64,000 bases of DNA from Actinomadura pelletieri DSM 43383. GTDB lineage: Bacteria > Actinomycetota > Actinomycetes > Streptosporangiales > Streptosporangiaceae. Below, in pieces: positions 18,284 through 27,821 of this stretch (the first letter of the stretch is position 1; each line of letters begins with the position of its first letter). Made by a program: the position numbers and the translations under genes. Location of the stretch: positions 682,001 to 746,000 of the forward strand of contig NZ_RBWU01000003.1 in assembly GCF_003634705.1 (NCBI RefSeq), written 5' to 3'. Below the pieces are notes generated by a model that made no database searches, was not told where the DNA came from, and saw only the letters and a program-made list of their open reading frames with translations.

Positions 18284-18987
18284 CCACCCACCCCGACGAC
18301 GAGCACGGCGAGACCCTCCGCCGCGCCCTGCACGCGGAGGCGGAGACGGTCACCCCCGTGGGCGACGGCCTGGAGCGCATCCGGGCCCGCATAGCCGACG
18401 GCCACGGCCGCCGGTTCGGTCTCGGACGGTTCGGCCTCGCCCGCTATGGGATGAACTTCGAACGGTTGACCGTCGACTGGGCGCGTCCCGTCCTCGCCGT
18501 GGCGGCCGCCATGGTGATCGCCGGGCTGGGCGTCACCGCACCGCAGACCATCGACCTCATCCAGCAGTCCGTCGGCAGCAACGGACCCGCCGGCGAGGGA
18601 CGCGACGCCGCCGAGGGAGAGCACACCTCACCCGAGGGCGACCCGCAGTTCCCCGCCCCGCCGTCACCGGGCGTCAGCGGGGCCGGCGCGCCGAGCACCT
18701 CGCCGACACCGACGTCGACCACCTCGCCGGGGATGTCGGCCTGCCGCATCCCGCCGGCGGGCACGCCCACGCCCGCCGCGTCGCCGGGAACGCAGTCCGC
18801 GGCCGCGCCTCCGGTCACGCTGTGCCCGAGCCAGTCCCCGTCGCAGACGCCGACCACGTCGCCGCCCCCGGCCACGCCCACGCCGCCCGACCCCGATCCC
18901 ACGGAGCAGCCGACGCCGTCCACCACCAGCGAGGAGCCCCGGACCTCCAACGGTGAGGAAGGCGCCCCCTCGGGCGGCGGCCCCTGA
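18280..18987 (+). CDS. membrane protein, probable partner of the ECF sigma factor
   Basis: The 235-residue protein has a cytoplasmic N-terminus of about 65 residues containing LRRALHAEAETVTPVGDGLERIRARI, one helix (ARPVLAVAAAMVIAGLGV, about 68-86), and a long Pro/Ser/Thr-rich extracytoplasmic tail with two isolated Cys. This layout and the ATGA overlap with the sigma gene are typical of the small anti-sigma-like proteins that accompany SigE-family factors. No zinc-binding HxxxCxxC anti-sigma motif is present, so the anti-sigma role is inference. Confidence 0.75.
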   Translation: MTTHPDDEHGETLRRALHAEAETVTPVGDGLERIRARIADGHGRRFGLGRFGLARYGMNFERLTVDWARPVLAVAAAMVIAGLGVTAPQTIDLIQQSVGSNGPAGEGRDAAEGEHTSPEGDPQFPAPPSPGVSGAGAPSTSPTPTSTTSPGMSACRIPPAGTPTPAASPGTQSAAAPPVTLCPSQSPSQTPTTSPPPATPTPPDPDPTEQPTPSTTSEEPRTSNGEEGAPSGGGP

Positions 18988-19122
18988 CGAACGTCCGGCC
19001 GGCGGGACGGCGCGGCGTTCCCGGCGTCTCGTCAACCCGCCTCCCCTGCCAGGACCGTTTCAACGTCGATCGGGAGCACGCCGGTTCGGAACAGGACCGC
19101 CCGCGGCACGGTGGACGAGTGA

Positions 19123-19302
19123 GGCGCCATCGTTGCGCAGCCGTTGCCTGAGTATGCGGCGTCGGAGGAGGCGCTCAGGGACGTTGGACGGTTGTTGCGG
19201 CGGTACCACGAGGCGGTGGTGTCGTACGGGGTGCCGGAGGGGCGGTGTGGGACGGGGAGACCTCGAATCTCCGTAGCCGAGGGAGATGCCCGAGCCGGCT
19301 GA
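19123..19302 (+). pseudogene. remnant of a phosphotransferase (APH-like) gene
   Basis: Between two stops (19120 and 19300), with no start codon, the plus strand reads QPLPEYAASEEALRDVGRLL followed by RRYHEAV. This resembles the helical segment between the lobes of aminoglycoside-phosphotransferase-like kinases. The kinase N-lobe and catalytic loop are missing. It is a decayed fragment in the 383-bp gap (18988-19370), which holds nothing else recognisable. Confidence 0.5.
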
Positions 19303-19370
19303 TCGTTCTGCCGGACTCCTCGTCGACACGGGTGGCCGGTCGCCAACGGCGGCCCGGTGGAAGCGGCCTG

Positions 19371-20114
19371 TCACCAGCGGCCGGTGGCGGCCAGCAGGAC
19401 CGCGGTGGCGGCGACCCCGGCCGTTGACGTGCGCAGTACGGTCGGGCCGAGGCGGGTGGGACTTCCGCCTGCGGCGGTGAAACGCTCCAGCTCGTCGTCG
19501 GTGATCCCGCCCTCGGGGCCGACCACGACCACGATGTCGCCGTCGGCGGGCGGTCGGACGGCGCTGAGCGGCGCGTCCGCCTCCTCGTGCAGGACGATCG
19601 CCAGGGACGCGGTGGCGATCCGCCCGGCCACGTCGTCGGTGGACGCCGGATCGGCGACCTCCGGCAGGCGGCTGCGTCGTGCCTGCTTCCCCGCCTCGCG
19701 GGCCGTGCCGCGCCAGCGGGCGAGCGCCTTGTCGCGGCGTTCCGGACGCCACTGGGTGACGCAGCGCGCCGCCGACCACGGGACGATCTCGTCCACCCCG
19801 ACCTCGGTCATGGTCTCGACGGCCAACTCGCCCCGGTCGCCCTTCGGAAGGGCCTGGACGACCACGATGCGGGGCGACGGCGGCGGCGTCCGGTGCCGGG
19901 TCAGCACGTCCAACGTCAGGGACGCGCCGCCCTTCGCGGTGACGGCGTCGGTGACGACGCATTCGGCGAGCAGGCCGGCGCCGTCGGTCAGGTCGACGCG
20001 CTCACCGGGTCGCAGCCGCCGCACGGTCGCGGCGTGCCGCCCCTCGGGGCCGTCGAGGACGACGCGGTCGGACGCCAGCGCGTCCGTGTCGGCGAGGAAC
20101 ACCGGCGGGCTCAT
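19371..20114 (-). CDS. rsmE: 16S rRNA m3U1498 methyltransferase RsmE
   Basis: RsmE is a SPOUT methyltransferase that modifies U1498 of 16S rRNA. The 247-residue protein has a PUA-like N-terminal domain (FLADTDAL, EGRHAATVRRLRPGERVDLTDG) and a C-terminal knot with IVVVVGPEGGITDDELE and LGPTVLRTSTAG. It follows hrcA-dnaJ in the same orientation with a 69-bp gap, as in many actinobacteria, so heat-shock co-transcription is likely. Confidence 0.95.
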   Translation of the reverse strand: MSPPVFLADTDALASDRVVLDGPEGRHAATVRRLRPGERVDLTDGAGLLAECVVTDAVTAKGGASLTLDVLTRHRTPPPSPRIVVVQALPKGDRGELAVETMTEVGVDEIVPWSAARCVTQWRPERRDKALARWRGTAREAGKQARRSRLPEVADPASTDDVAGRIATASLAIVLHEEADAPLSAVRPPADGDIVVVVGPEGGITDDELERFTAAGGSPTRLGPTVLRTSTAGVAATAVLLAATGRW

Positions 20115-20183
20115 ATGGCCTTCCTAGTCGCCGCGCTCTGAGGTGCCGCGGAGGCCCTCCTCGTAGGCCTCCGCCACTGCTCT

Positions 20184-21317
20184 TCAGTGCTGGTTGAAGA
20201 CGTCCTTGAGACGGGAGAACATGCCGCGCTGACCCGGCGCGAACTTGCCGGGCGGGCGTTCCTCCCCGCGCAGCGCGGCGAGCCGCCGCAGCAGCTCCTC
20301 CTGCTCCTCGTCGAGCCGGTTCGGTGTCTCCACGTTCACATGGATCATCAGGTCGCCGCGGCCGCTCTCGTTGAGATGCCGGACGCCGCGGTTGTACAGC
20401 GTGATGACCTGCCCGGACTGGGTGCCGGGCTTGATGTCGACGCTCTCGGTCGCGTCCAGGGTCTCGATGGTGACGCTGGTGCCGAGCGCCGCCGCCGTCA
20501 TCGGGATCTCGACCGTGCAGTGCAGGTCGTCGCCCTCCCGCTCGAAGATCGGGTGCGCCTTCTCCACGATCTCCAGGAACAGGTCGCCGGGCGGTCCGCC
20601 GCCGGGGCCGACCTCGCCCTCCCCGGCGAGCTGGATGTGGATGCCGTTCTCCACGCCCGCCGGGATCTTGACCTTGACGGTCCGGCGGGTGCGGACCCGG
20701 CCGTCGCCGGAGCACTCGGTGCACGGGTTGCGGATCACCGAGCCGAACCCGCCGCACGCCGGGCACGGCCGGGCCGTCATGACCTGGCCGAGGAACGACC
20801 GCTGCACCTGCTGCACCTCGCCGCGGCCCCGGCAGGTCTCGCACGTCTCCGGGTGGGTGCCGGGCGCGCAGCCCGACCCCTCGCAGCCGGTGCAGACGAC
20901 CGCGGTGTCGATGGACAGCTCGCGGGTCGTGCCGAACGCCGTCTCGGCGAGGTCGAGTTCCACCCGCAGGGTCGCGTTCCGGCCGCGCCGCGCCCGGGAC
21001 CGCGGGCCCCGGGACGTCGCCGTGCCGAAGAACGCGTCCATGATGTCGCTGAACGGGAACCCGGCGCCGCCGAAACCGCCGGCGCCCGCGCCGCCGCCGG
21101 GCGCGAACGGGTCCGCGCCGAGGTCGTACATCTCGCGCTTCTTCGGGTCGGAGAGCACCTCGTAGGCCTGGGTGATCTCCTTGAACCTGTCCTGGGTCTC
21201 CGGATCCGGGTTGACGTCCGGGTGGAGCTCCCGCGCGAGCCGCCGGTAGGCCTTCTTGACCTCGTCGGGGCTGGCGTCCCGCCGTACGCCCAGAACCGCG
21301 TAGTAGTCGTTGGCCAC
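20184..21317 (-). CDS. dnaJ: chaperone DnaJ
   Basis: This Hsp40 co-chaperone stimulates DnaK ATPase. The 377-residue protein has a J domain (1-70, HPD at 32-34), a Gly-rich linker ([14 protein letters not shown]), four CxxCxGxG zinc repeats ([32 protein letters not shown]) and the C-terminal substrate domains. It starts directly at the hrcA stop (no gap). Being paired with hrcA rather than dnaK, it corresponds to the second DnaJ (DnaJ2) of actinobacteria. The CIRCE element upstream of hrcA should control both. Confidence 0.96.
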   Translation of the reverse strand: MANDYYAVLGVRRDASPDEVKKAYRRLARELHPDVNPDPETQDRFKEITQAYEVLSDPKKREMYDLGADPFAPGGGAGAGGFGGAGFPFSDIMDAFFGTATSRGPRSRARRGRNATLRVELDLAETAFGTTRELSIDTAVVCTGCEGSGCAPGTHPETCETCRGRGEVQQVQRSFLGQVMTARPCPACGGFGSVIRNPCTECSGDGRVRTRRTVKVKIPAGVENGIHIQLAGEGEVGPGGGPPGDLFLEIVEKAHPIFEREGDDLHCTVEIPMTAAALGTSVTIETLDATESVDIKPGTQSGQVITLYNRGVRHLNESGRGDLMIHVNVETPNRLDEEQEELLRRLAALRGEERPPGKFAPGQRGMFSRLKDVFNQH

Positions 21318-22331
21318 TTACGACCCCGCCAGGATCTGTCCCACGTAGCGTGCCACTGCCCGTACCGCTCCCATCGTGCTGGGGTAATCCATGCGTGTAG
21401 GCCCGAGCACTCCCAGTCGGGCCAGGGTGAGGTCGCCGACGCCGTAGTCGGCGGCGACGACCGAGGTCGATCGGAGCCCCGCGTCGGGGTTCTCGGTGCC
21501 GATCCGCACCGTAACTTTAGAGGAGTCGCCGGTCTCGCCGAGCAGCCGCATCAACACGACCTGCTCTTCGAGGGCCACGAGCACCTCTCGGAGGCTCTGG
21601 GAGAAGTCCACCGCGGCCAGGTTCGCCGCGCCCGCGAAGACGATCTTCTCCTCGTGCTTCTCGACGAGGGTCTCCAGCAGCACCGACAGCACCGCCGCGG
21701 CGAGCGGGCGGTCGTCCCGGCTCACCTTCTCCGGCAGGTCGGCGATCGCCGTCGGCACATCGCCGAGGCCGAGCCCGTCCAGGCAGGTGTTGAGCAGCGC
21801 CCGCAGGTGCCCGATCGACTCCTCCGAGACGTCGCCGCCCGTCTCGATGACGCGCTGCTCGACCCGTCCGGTGTTGGTGATGAGAACGAGCAGCAGCCGC
21901 CCCTCGGCGACCGGCACCAGTTCGACGTGCCGCACCGACGAGCGGGTCAGCGACGGGTACTGCACGACGGCGACCTGCCGGGTGAGCTGCGCGAGGAGCC
22001 GGACCGTCCGGCCGACGACGTCGTCGAGGTCGTAGGCGCCGGACAGGAACGTCTCGATCGCGCGCCGCTCGGCGACCGACAGCGGCTTGATGGTGGACAG
22101 CCGGTCGACGAACAGCCGGTAGCCCTTGTCGGTGGGGACACGTCCGGCGCTGGTGTGCGGCTGGGTGATGTACCCCTGCTCCTCCAGCACCGCCATGTCG
22201 TTGCGGATGGTGGCCGGGGAAACGCCGAGGTTGTGCCGGTCGGTCAGGGCCTTGGAGCCCACCGGCTCGTTGGTGGAGACGTAGTCCTCCACGATGGCGC
22301 GCAGCACCGCGAGTTTCCGGTCGTCCAGCAC
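21318..22331 (-). CDS. hrcA: heat-inducible transcription repressor HrcA
   Basis: HrcA binds CIRCE operators and is released on heat shock. The 337-residue protein starts with a winged-helix domain ([38 protein letters not shown]) and continues with the dimerisation and GAF-like domains. GTG at 22331 follows a consensus AAGGAGGTG site, which decides the start over a longer frame from 22400. A CIRCE palindrome lies about 75 bp upstream, so it is autoregulated. Confidence 0.96.
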   Translation of the reverse strand: MLDDRKLAVLRAIVEDYVSTNEPVGSKALTDRHNLGVSPATIRNDMAVLEEQGYITQPHTSAGRVPTDKGYRLFVDRLSTIKPLSVAERRAIETFLSGAYDLDDVVGRTVRLLAQLTRQVAVVQYPSLTRSSVRHVELVPVAEGRLLLVLITNTGRVEQRVIETGGDVSEESIGHLRALLNTCLDGLGLGDVPTAIADLPEKVSRDDRPLAAAVLSVLLETLVEKHEEKIVFAGAANLAAVDFSQSLREVLVALEEQVVLMRLLGETGDSSKVTVRIGTENPDAGLRSTSVVAADYGVGDLTLARLGVLGPTRMDYPSTMGAVRAVARYVGQILAGS

Positions 22332-22404
22332 CCGTTCACCTCCTTCGTCCCGCCGGGCCCGTTCGGTCGGCGCGGGCGGCGCCCCCGGCGTCGTTCTCAC
22401 GCCG

Positions 22405-22431
22405 CTGGCACTCCTTACTCCCGAGTGCCAA
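22405..22431 (-). promoter_or_regulatory. CIRCE operator for HrcA
   Basis: TGGCACTC (22406-22413), nine bases, then GAGTGCCA (22423-22430). Arms and spacer match the CIRCE form (consensus TTAGCACTC-N9-GAGTGCTAA) with symmetric A-to-G and T-to-C changes in each arm. Located between hrcA and the divergent DUF3097 gene. Confidence 0.93.
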
Positions 22432-22612
22432 GTGTACGGCCCTGAGGCCCCACCTTGGAGGGCCCGCGCCCTCCCCGGTGCGGCTGCGTGATCCTATATG
22501 TTCCGGACACACCCTCCCATTTCTCCCAAATCCATTTGGTGGTCGACGCGCCACGCCGAAGTGACGAGGGGCGATGTCGTACGGGCGTCCGGGCGGATTA
22601 ATGTGCGGATCC

Positions 22613-23428
22613 GTGCGGAGTAAGGACTACGGAAACGACGTACTGGCCGGTGACTGGCGCAGGCCTCGCAAGGGCCGGATCCCCGAGGTCCCGGCCGAAC
22701 CCGGCCTCGTCGCCGAAGACCCCGACAGCGGCTTCTGCGGCGCCGTCGTCGGCTGCGACAAGGTCGGCGTCACCCTGGAGGACCGGTTCGGCAAGCGGCG
22801 CGTGTTCCCGCTGACCGCGTCCGGGTTCCTCATCGACGGCAAGCCCGTCACGCTCGTCCGGCCGAGTGCCGCGCCCCGGGGGCCCGCGCGGTCCGCGTCC
22901 GGGTCCATCGCCGTCCAGGGTCTGCGGGCCCGGGTCGCCAAGGAGAGCCGCATCTACGTGGAGGGCGTCCACGACGCGGAGCTGGTCGAGAAGATCTGGG
23001 GCCACGACCTGCGGGTCGAGGGTGTCGTCGTGGAGTACCTCGAAGGCGTGGACGACCTACCGGCGATCGTCGAGGAGTTCGGGCCGGACGACGACCGCCG
23101 CCTCGGCGTCCTCGTCGACCATCTCGTGGACGGCTCCAAGGAGTCCCGGATCGCCGCGCGGATCTCCTCACCGCACGTCCTGGTCACCGGACATCCGTTC
23201 ATCGACATCTGGGAGGCGGTCAAACCCGCGTCCGTCGGCATCCGTGCCTGGCCCCGCGTTCCCCGTGGCGTCCCGTGGAAGGAGGGCGTCCTCGCCGAAC
23301 TCGGCTGGGGCGACGACACGGGTGCCGCGTGGAAACACATCCTGAGCCGCGTCAACAGCTACACGGACCTGGAGCCCGCCCTTCTCGGGCGCGTCGAGGA
23401 ACTCATCGACTTCGTCACCGTCCCCTAG
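22613..23428 (+). CDS. DUF3097 family protein
   Basis: A conserved actinobacterial protein of unknown function, 271 residues from the GTG at 22613 (VRSKDYGNDVLAGDWRRPRK). Starts at 22574 and 22601 are also in frame. I prefer the GTG because the conserved sequence begins there and TAATGT at 22599-22604 could be a -10 box giving a nearly leaderless message. The conserved core includes GFCGAVVGCDKVGVTLEDRF, a central YVEGVHDAELVEKIWGHDLR and LGVLVDHLVDGSKESRIA; the glutamate and acidic pairs there recall a Toprim-like fold, which I cannot confirm. It overlaps hemW by 4 bp at the 3' ends. Confidence 0.85.
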   Translation: MRSKDYGNDVLAGDWRRPRKGRIPEVPAEPGLVAEDPDSGFCGAVVGCDKVGVTLEDRFGKRRVFPLTASGFLIDGKPVTLVRPSAAPRGPARSASGSIAVQGLRARVAKESRIYVEGVHDAELVEKIWGHDLRVEGVVVEYLEGVDDLPAIVEEFGPDDDRRLGVLVDHLVDGSKESRIAARISSPHVLVTGHPFIDIWEAVKPASVGIRAWPRVPRGVPWKEGVLAELGWGDDTGAAWKHILSRVNSYTDLEPALLGRVEELIDFVTVP

Positions 23429-24633
23429 ACCAGGTCCCGGACGACGGCGTCGGCCAGGAGCCGTCCTCGCAGCGTGAGCACCGCACGGCCCCGCTCGTAG
23501 GGGGCGGGCTCGATCAGGCCGTCGTCGATCGCCCGGCGGACGGCCTTGTCGTCCAGAAGGTCCGTGGGGCAGCCCTCGGCGAGCCGCAGTTCGAGCATGA
23601 CGCGCTCGACGCGCCGGTCGTCCTCGCCCAGGATCTCCCGGGCGTGCGCGGGGCTCGCCCCCTCGGCGAGGCGCGCCGCGTACGCGGCGGGGTGTTTGAC
23701 GTTCCACCAGCGGGTGCCGCCGACATGGCTGTGCGCGCCCGGCCCGACGCCCCACCAGTCGGCGCCCGTCCAGTACAGCAGGTTGTGGCGGCAGGCGGCG
23801 CGCGGGTCGGCGGCCCAGTTGGAGATCTCGTACCAGTGCAGGCCGTGCGCGGACAGCAGCGCGTCCGCGACCAGGTAGCGGTCGGCCATGGCGTCGTCGT
23901 CGGGCGCCGCGAGTTCGCCCCGCCGGACCTGCGCCGCCAGCCGGGTGCCGTCCTCGACGATCAGCGCGTACGCCGACACGTGGTCGGGCTCGGCCATCAG
24001 GGCCGCCTCCACGGACGCCCGCCAGTCGTCGTCGGTCTCCCCCGGCGTGCCGTAGATGAGGTCGAGGTTGACGTGCTCGAACCCCGCCTTGCGCGTCCAC
24101 TCCACCACCTGCGGGACACGTCCGGGCGTATGGGTGCGTTCCAGGACGGCCAGCACATGCTCGCGGGCGCTCTGCATGCCGTAGGAGACGCGCGTGAACC
24201 CGACCTCTCTCAGGCGTCCCACGTAGGCCTCGTCGACCGACTCGGGGTTGGCCTCCGTCGTGACCTCCGCGCCCGGGACGAGCCCGAACTCCGCGTCGAT
24301 CGCGTCCAGGACGCGTCCCAGATCGTCGGCCGGCAGCAACGTGGGGGTACCGCCGCCCACGAAGACCGTCTCCACGGGCAGATCCACGTCGCCGAGGACC
24401 CGCCGGGCCGTCCGCACCTCGGCGATGGCGGTGTCCGCGTAGGAATCGCGGCTCGCTCCCGGGCCCAGTTCCGTCGCCGTGTACGTGTTGAAGTCGCAGT
24501 ACCCGCAGCGGGTCACGCAGAAGGGCACGTGGACGTAGAACGCGAACGGCCTCGACCCCAACCCGTCCAGGGCGGTACCGGGCAGGGCACCGTCCACCGG
24601 TACGGGATCACCATCAGGAAGCGTCGAAGGCAC
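23425..24633 (-). CDS. hemW: radical SAM heme chaperone HemW
   Basis: HemW binds heme and a 4Fe-4S cluster and inserts heme into target proteins; older annotations call it oxygen-independent coproporphyrinogen oxidase. The 402-residue protein has the radical-SAM cluster CVTRCGYC (C39, C43, C46), GGGTPTLL, and the C-terminal HemN domain. The extra cysteine of true HemN (CxxxCxxCxC) is replaced by Phe-Asn, favouring HemW. An extra 28 residues precede the family start. Part of the hrcA-dnaJ/hemW/lepA conserved neighbourhood. Confidence 0.94.
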   Translation of the reverse strand: MPSTLPDGDPVPVDGALPGTALDGLGSRPFAFYVHVPFCVTRCGYCDFNTYTATELGPGASRDSYADTAIAEVRTARRVLGDVDLPVETVFVGGGTPTLLPADDLGRVLDAIDAEFGLVPGAEVTTEANPESVDEAYVGRLREVGFTRVSYGMQSAREHVLAVLERTHTPGRVPQVVEWTRKAGFEHVNLDLIYGTPGETDDDWRASVEAALMAEPDHVSAYALIVEDGTRLAAQVRRGELAAPDDDAMADRYLVADALLSAHGLHWYEISNWAADPRAACRHNLLYWTGADWWGVGPGAHSHVGGTRWWNVKHPAAYAARLAEGASPAHAREILGEDDRRVERVMLELRLAEGCPTDLLDDKAVRRAIDDGLIEPAPYERGRAVLTLRGRLLADAVVRDLV

Positions 24634-24670
24634 GCTCTCAGTTTCGCATTCCTCCCCCTGTGCCCCGTCC

Positions 24671-24725
24671 GGGTGGCCTGAGTGGGTGGCTTGAGGTGGG
24701 TGGCTTGAGATGGGTGGCGTGAAAC
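24671..24725. repeat. four tandem 13-14 bp units in the hemW/DUF4870 divergent promoter region
   Basis: GGGTGGCCTGAGT, GGGTGGCTTGAGGT, GGGTGGCTTGAGAT and GGGTGGCGTGAAAC lie head to tail. They sit 38 bp beyond the hemW start and 120 bp before the divergent gene. Sharing a GGGTGGC core at near one-and-a-third-turn spacing, they could be regulator half-sites or slippage products. Confidence 0.7.
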
Positions 24726-24845
24726 GGCCACGGTCAGGGCGAAGGCGGAACCGATGCGAACTTCGTAAACGTCGTAAGAGTCATACACTTTGTCCACAGC
24801 TCGCGGTCCACAGCACGCGCAGCGAACCAGGAGAGGACTTCCGCC

Positions 24846-25394
24846 ATGGCCTACGGGCCTCCCCCGTCGCCCGGCCCAGGGCAGCAGCCCGGTCAGCAGC
24901 AGGCCCCCTGGCAGCAATCTGGAAACATGTGGCAGCAGCCACAGCAGCCTCCGCCGCCGCAGCAGCCCGGTGGGATGGGCTGGCAGCAGCCGCCGCCTCA
25001 GCCTCAGCCTCAGGGCGGGGGCACCGTCCAGATGCCGAGCCCGCAGCCCGGACAGCAGGGTCCGGTCACCAATGACGAGCGCACGTGGTCGCTCATGGCC
25101 TACGTGGGGCAGTTCCTCGTCGGCGCGATCGCACCTGCCGTCGTCTACCTCGGCAAGGCGCGGACGCCGTTCGTGCGCAAGCACGCGGTCCAAGGCCTCA
25201 ACATGGCGCTCGCGGCCATCGCCGTCTGGATCGTCGGCGGCGTGCTGTCGCTGGTCGTCGACGTGCTCATCTGGGTGCCGCTGCTCTTCACGGCCGTCGT
25301 GATGTTCTTCCTCGTCTACGCCGGACGGGCCGCCAACCGGGGCGAGTTCCGACGCGTCCCGACCGTGGTCGCCTGGCCGCTGCTGAAGAAGTAA
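24846..25394 (+). CDS. DUF4870 membrane protein with Gln/Pro-rich N-terminus
   Basis: The 182-residue protein begins with about 72 residues dominated by Gln, Pro and Gly, then a DUF4870 domain: NDERTWSLMAYVGQFLVGAI, the signature FVRKHAVQGLNMAL, and three to four helices ending VYAGRAANRGEFRRVP. The ATG follows AGGAGAGG. DUF4870 proteins are small inner-membrane proteins of unknown role; the low-complexity N-terminus would face the cytoplasm and may be disordered. Upstream promoter region carries the tandem GGGTGGC units. Confidence 0.88.
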   Translation: MAYGPPPSPGPGQQPGQQQAPWQQSGNMWQQPQQPPPPQQPGGMGWQQPPPQPQPQGGGTVQMPSPQPGQQGPVTNDERTWSLMAYVGQFLVGAIAPAVVYLGKARTPFVRKHAVQGLNMALAAIAVWIVGGVLSLVVDVLIWVPLLFTAVVMFFLVYAGRAANRGEFRRVPTVVAWPLLKK

Positions 25395-25428
25395 CCGCGC
25401 CGCCGGCGGACGTGCCGGGGGCGGGCGG

Positions 25429-27264
25429 CTACTTCTTGCCCTTGTCCGCGGGTTCGCCGCCGGTGGACAGCGCCGCGACGAAGGCCTCCTGCGGGACGTC
25501 GACCCGCCCGATGGTCTTCATCCGCTTCTTGCCCTCCTTCTGCTTCTCCAGCAGCTTGCGCTTACGGGAGATGTCGCCGCCGTAGCACTTGGCGAGGACG
25601 TCCTTGCGGATGGCGCGGATGTTCTCCCGCGCGATGATCCGCGCGCCGATCGCCGCCTGGATCGGCACCTCGTACTGCTGGCGCGGAATCAGTTCCTTGA
25701 GCTTGGACGTCATCATCAGCCCGTACTCGCGGGACTTGTCGCGGTGGACGATCTGGCTGAACGCGTCCACCGACTCGCCCTGGAGCAGGATGTCGACCTT
25801 GACCAGGTCGGCCTCCAGCTCGCCGCTCGGCTCGTAGTCCAGCGACGCGTACCCTCGGGTGCGCGACTTCAGCTGGTCGAAGAAGTCGAAGATGATCTCG
25901 GCGAGGGGCAGGGTGTAGCGGATCTCGACCCGGTCCTCCGACAGGTAGTCCATGCCGAGCAGCGCGCCGCGGCGGCCCTGACACAGCTCCATGATCGCGC
26001 CGATGTGCTCCGACGGGGTCAGCAGCGTCGCCTTCACCACCGGCTCGTACACGTTCCCGATCTTGCCCTCGGGGAACTCGCTGGGGTTGGTGACGGTGTG
26101 CTCCGTCCCGTCCTCCATGACCACCCGGTACACCACGTTCGGCGCGGTCGAGATCAGCGACAGGTCGAACTCGCGCTCGAGCCGCTCCCGGACGATCTCC
26201 ATGTGCAGCAGCCCGAGGAACCCGCAGCGGAACCCGAACCCGAGCGCCGCCGACGTCTCCGGCTCGTAGACCAGCGCGGCGTCGTTGAGGCGCAGCTTGT
26301 CGAGCGCGTCCCGCAGCTCGGGGTACTGGTCGCCGTCCACCGGGTACAGGCCGGAGAACACCATCGGCTTCGGGTCGCGGTAGCCGCCGAGCGCCTCGGG
26401 CGCCTGCCGGGACGCGCCGGTCACGGTGTCGCCGACCCGCGCCTGCCGGACGTCCTTCACCCCGGTGATCAGGTATCCGACCTCGCCGACGCCGAGGCCC
26501 TGGACCGGCTTCGGCTCGGGGGAGATCACCCCGACCTCCAGCGTCTCGTGCGCGGCGCCGGTGGACATCATCAGGCTCTTCTCGCGCCGCGACAGATGCC
26601 CGTCCATGATCCGGACGTAGGTCACCACGCCCCGGTAGGTGTCGTACACCGAGTCGAAGATCAGCGCACGGGCCGGGCCGTCCGGGTCGCCCTGCGGCGC
26701 CGGCACCTCCTCGACGATCTTGTCGAGCAGCTCGCGGACGCCCTCGCCCGTCTTACCGGACACCCGCAGCACGTCACCGGGCTCGCAGCCGATGATCCCG
26801 GCCAGCTCCTCGGCGTACTTGTCCGGCTGCGCCGCCGGCAGGTCGATCTTGTTGAGGACGGGGATCAGGTGGAGGTCGGCCTCCAGCGCCAGGTACAGGT
26901 TGGCGAGCGTCTGCGCCTCGATGCCCTGCGCCGCGTCCACCAGCAGGACGGCGCCCTCGCACGCCGCCAGCGACCGCGACACCTCGTAGGAGAAGTCCAC
27001 GTGCCCCGGCGTGTCGATCAGGTTGAGGACATGGTCGACGCCGCCGGACTTCCACGGCAGCCGCACCGCCTGGCTCTTGATCGTGATGCCGCGCTCGCGT
27101 TCGATGTCCATCCGGTCGAGGTACTGCGCGCGCATCTGGCGCTCCTCGACCACACCGGTCAACTGCAGCATCCGGTCCGCGAGCGTCGACTTGCCGTGGT
27201 CGATGTGCGCGATGATGCAGAAGTTGCGGATGATCGCGGGGTCGGTCTTGTCAGGCGCTGGCAC
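25429..27264 (-). CDS. lepA: translation elongation factor 4 (LepA)
   Basis: LepA is a ribosome-bound GTPase affecting 30S assembly and translation under stress. The protein has the GTPase domain (AHIDHGKST at 19-27, [18 protein letters not shown]), domains II and III, and the LepA C-terminal domain ending in the basic [16 protein letters not shown] helix. GTG at 27264 gives 611 residues; another GTG at 27288 would add eight. Neither has a good ribosome-binding site. A short ORF with a strong site overlaps the start region, so translation may be coupled to it. Divergent from rpsT. Confidence 0.95.
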   Translation of the reverse strand: MPAPDKTDPAIIRNFCIIAHIDHGKSTLADRMLQLTGVVEERQMRAQYLDRMDIERERGITIKSQAVRLPWKSGGVDHVLNLIDTPGHVDFSYEVSRSLAACEGAVLLVDAAQGIEAQTLANLYLALEADLHLIPVLNKIDLPAAQPDKYAEELAGIIGCEPGDVLRVSGKTGEGVRELLDKIVEEVPAPQGDPDGPARALIFDSVYDTYRGVVTYVRIMDGHLSRREKSLMMSTGAAHETLEVGVISPEPKPVQGLGVGEVGYLITGVKDVRQARVGDTVTGASRQAPEALGGYRDPKPMVFSGLYPVDGDQYPELRDALDKLRLNDAALVYEPETSAALGFGFRCGFLGLLHMEIVRERLEREFDLSLISTAPNVVYRVVMEDGTEHTVTNPSEFPEGKIGNVYEPVVKATLLTPSEHIGAIMELCQGRRGALLGMDYLSEDRVEIRYTLPLAEIIFDFFDQLKSRTRGYASLDYEPSGELEADLVKVDILLQGESVDAFSQIVHRDKSREYGLMMTSKLKELIPRQQYEVPIQAAIGARIIARENIRAIRKDVLAKCYGGDISRKRKLLEKQKEGKKRMKTIGRVDVPQEAFVAALSTGGEPADKGKK

Positions 27265-27298
27265 CGTGGTCCGTTTCGCAAAACTCACTGGTGGACAT
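27251..27298 (-). CDS. short leader ORF overlapping the lepA start
   Basis: ATG at 27298 has a GGAGGT site eight bases upstream (27307-27312), the only good ribosome-binding site in the region. It encodes 15 residues, [15 protein letters not shown], in another frame and ends at 27251, 14 bases inside lepA as called here. It may couple or tune lepA translation. No known family; too short to test by composition. Confidence 0.4.
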   Translation of the reverse strand: MSTSEFCETDHGASA

Positions 27299-27500
27299 GA
27301 ATGTGTACCTCCATGGTCCCATGCCGCGCCCGATGCTCCGTGCACGGCCTGGTTTGGGGCGGCCCCCGGTGATTGGTAGGCTGTGCGACTGCGTGTGGCG
27401 TAGCGTCGTGCCCCGGGGGCACCGTCCCGCCCCCGTTCAGACATTCGTCAGGGCCTGCGCCGAGCAGGCGAGTATCGCGACCAAGCTGAGGCACTACGAC

Positions 27501-27770
27501 GTGGCTAACATCAAGTCCCAGATCAAGCGCAACAAGCAGAACGAGAAGGCTCGCCTGCGCAACAAGGCCGTCAAGTCGGAGCTGAAGACGGCGATCCGCA
27601 AGTTCCGCGAGGCCGCCGACGAGGGCCGCGTCGAGGACGCCGTCGCCCTGCAGCGCCACGCCGCCCGCAAGCTGGACAAGGCCGTCAGCAAGGGCGTCAT
27701 CCACAAGAACCAGGCCGCCAACCGCAAGTCGGCGATCGCCAAGCGCGCCGCCGCCCTCGAGGCCAAGTAG
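27501..27770 (+). CDS. rpsT: 30S ribosomal protein S20
   Basis: S20 is a primary 16S rRNA-binding protein. GTG at 27501 begins [20 protein letters not shown], the invariant S20 start, and gives 89 residues rich in Lys/Arg/Ala helices, including [24 protein letters not shown] lies nine bases upstream. Divergent from lepA, with the promoters between. A 9-bp hairpin terminator follows. Confidence 0.97.
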   Translation: MANIKSQIKRNKQNEKARLRNKAVKSELKTAIRKFREAADEGRVEDAVALQRHAARKLDKAVSKGVIHKNQAANRKSAIAKRAAALEAK

Positions 27771-27784
27771 GCCCGTCGCACGCC

Positions 27785-27810
27785 GGGGCCGGCGCGCGAG
27801 AGCCGGCCCC
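27785..27810 (+). terminator. rpsT terminator
   Basis: GGGGCCGGC (27785-27793) and GCCGGCCCC (27802-27810) form a perfect 9-bp stem with an 8-base loop, 15 bases after rpsT and 12 before kptA. Confidence 0.75.
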
Positions 27811-27821
27811 GCCCTCCCCCG

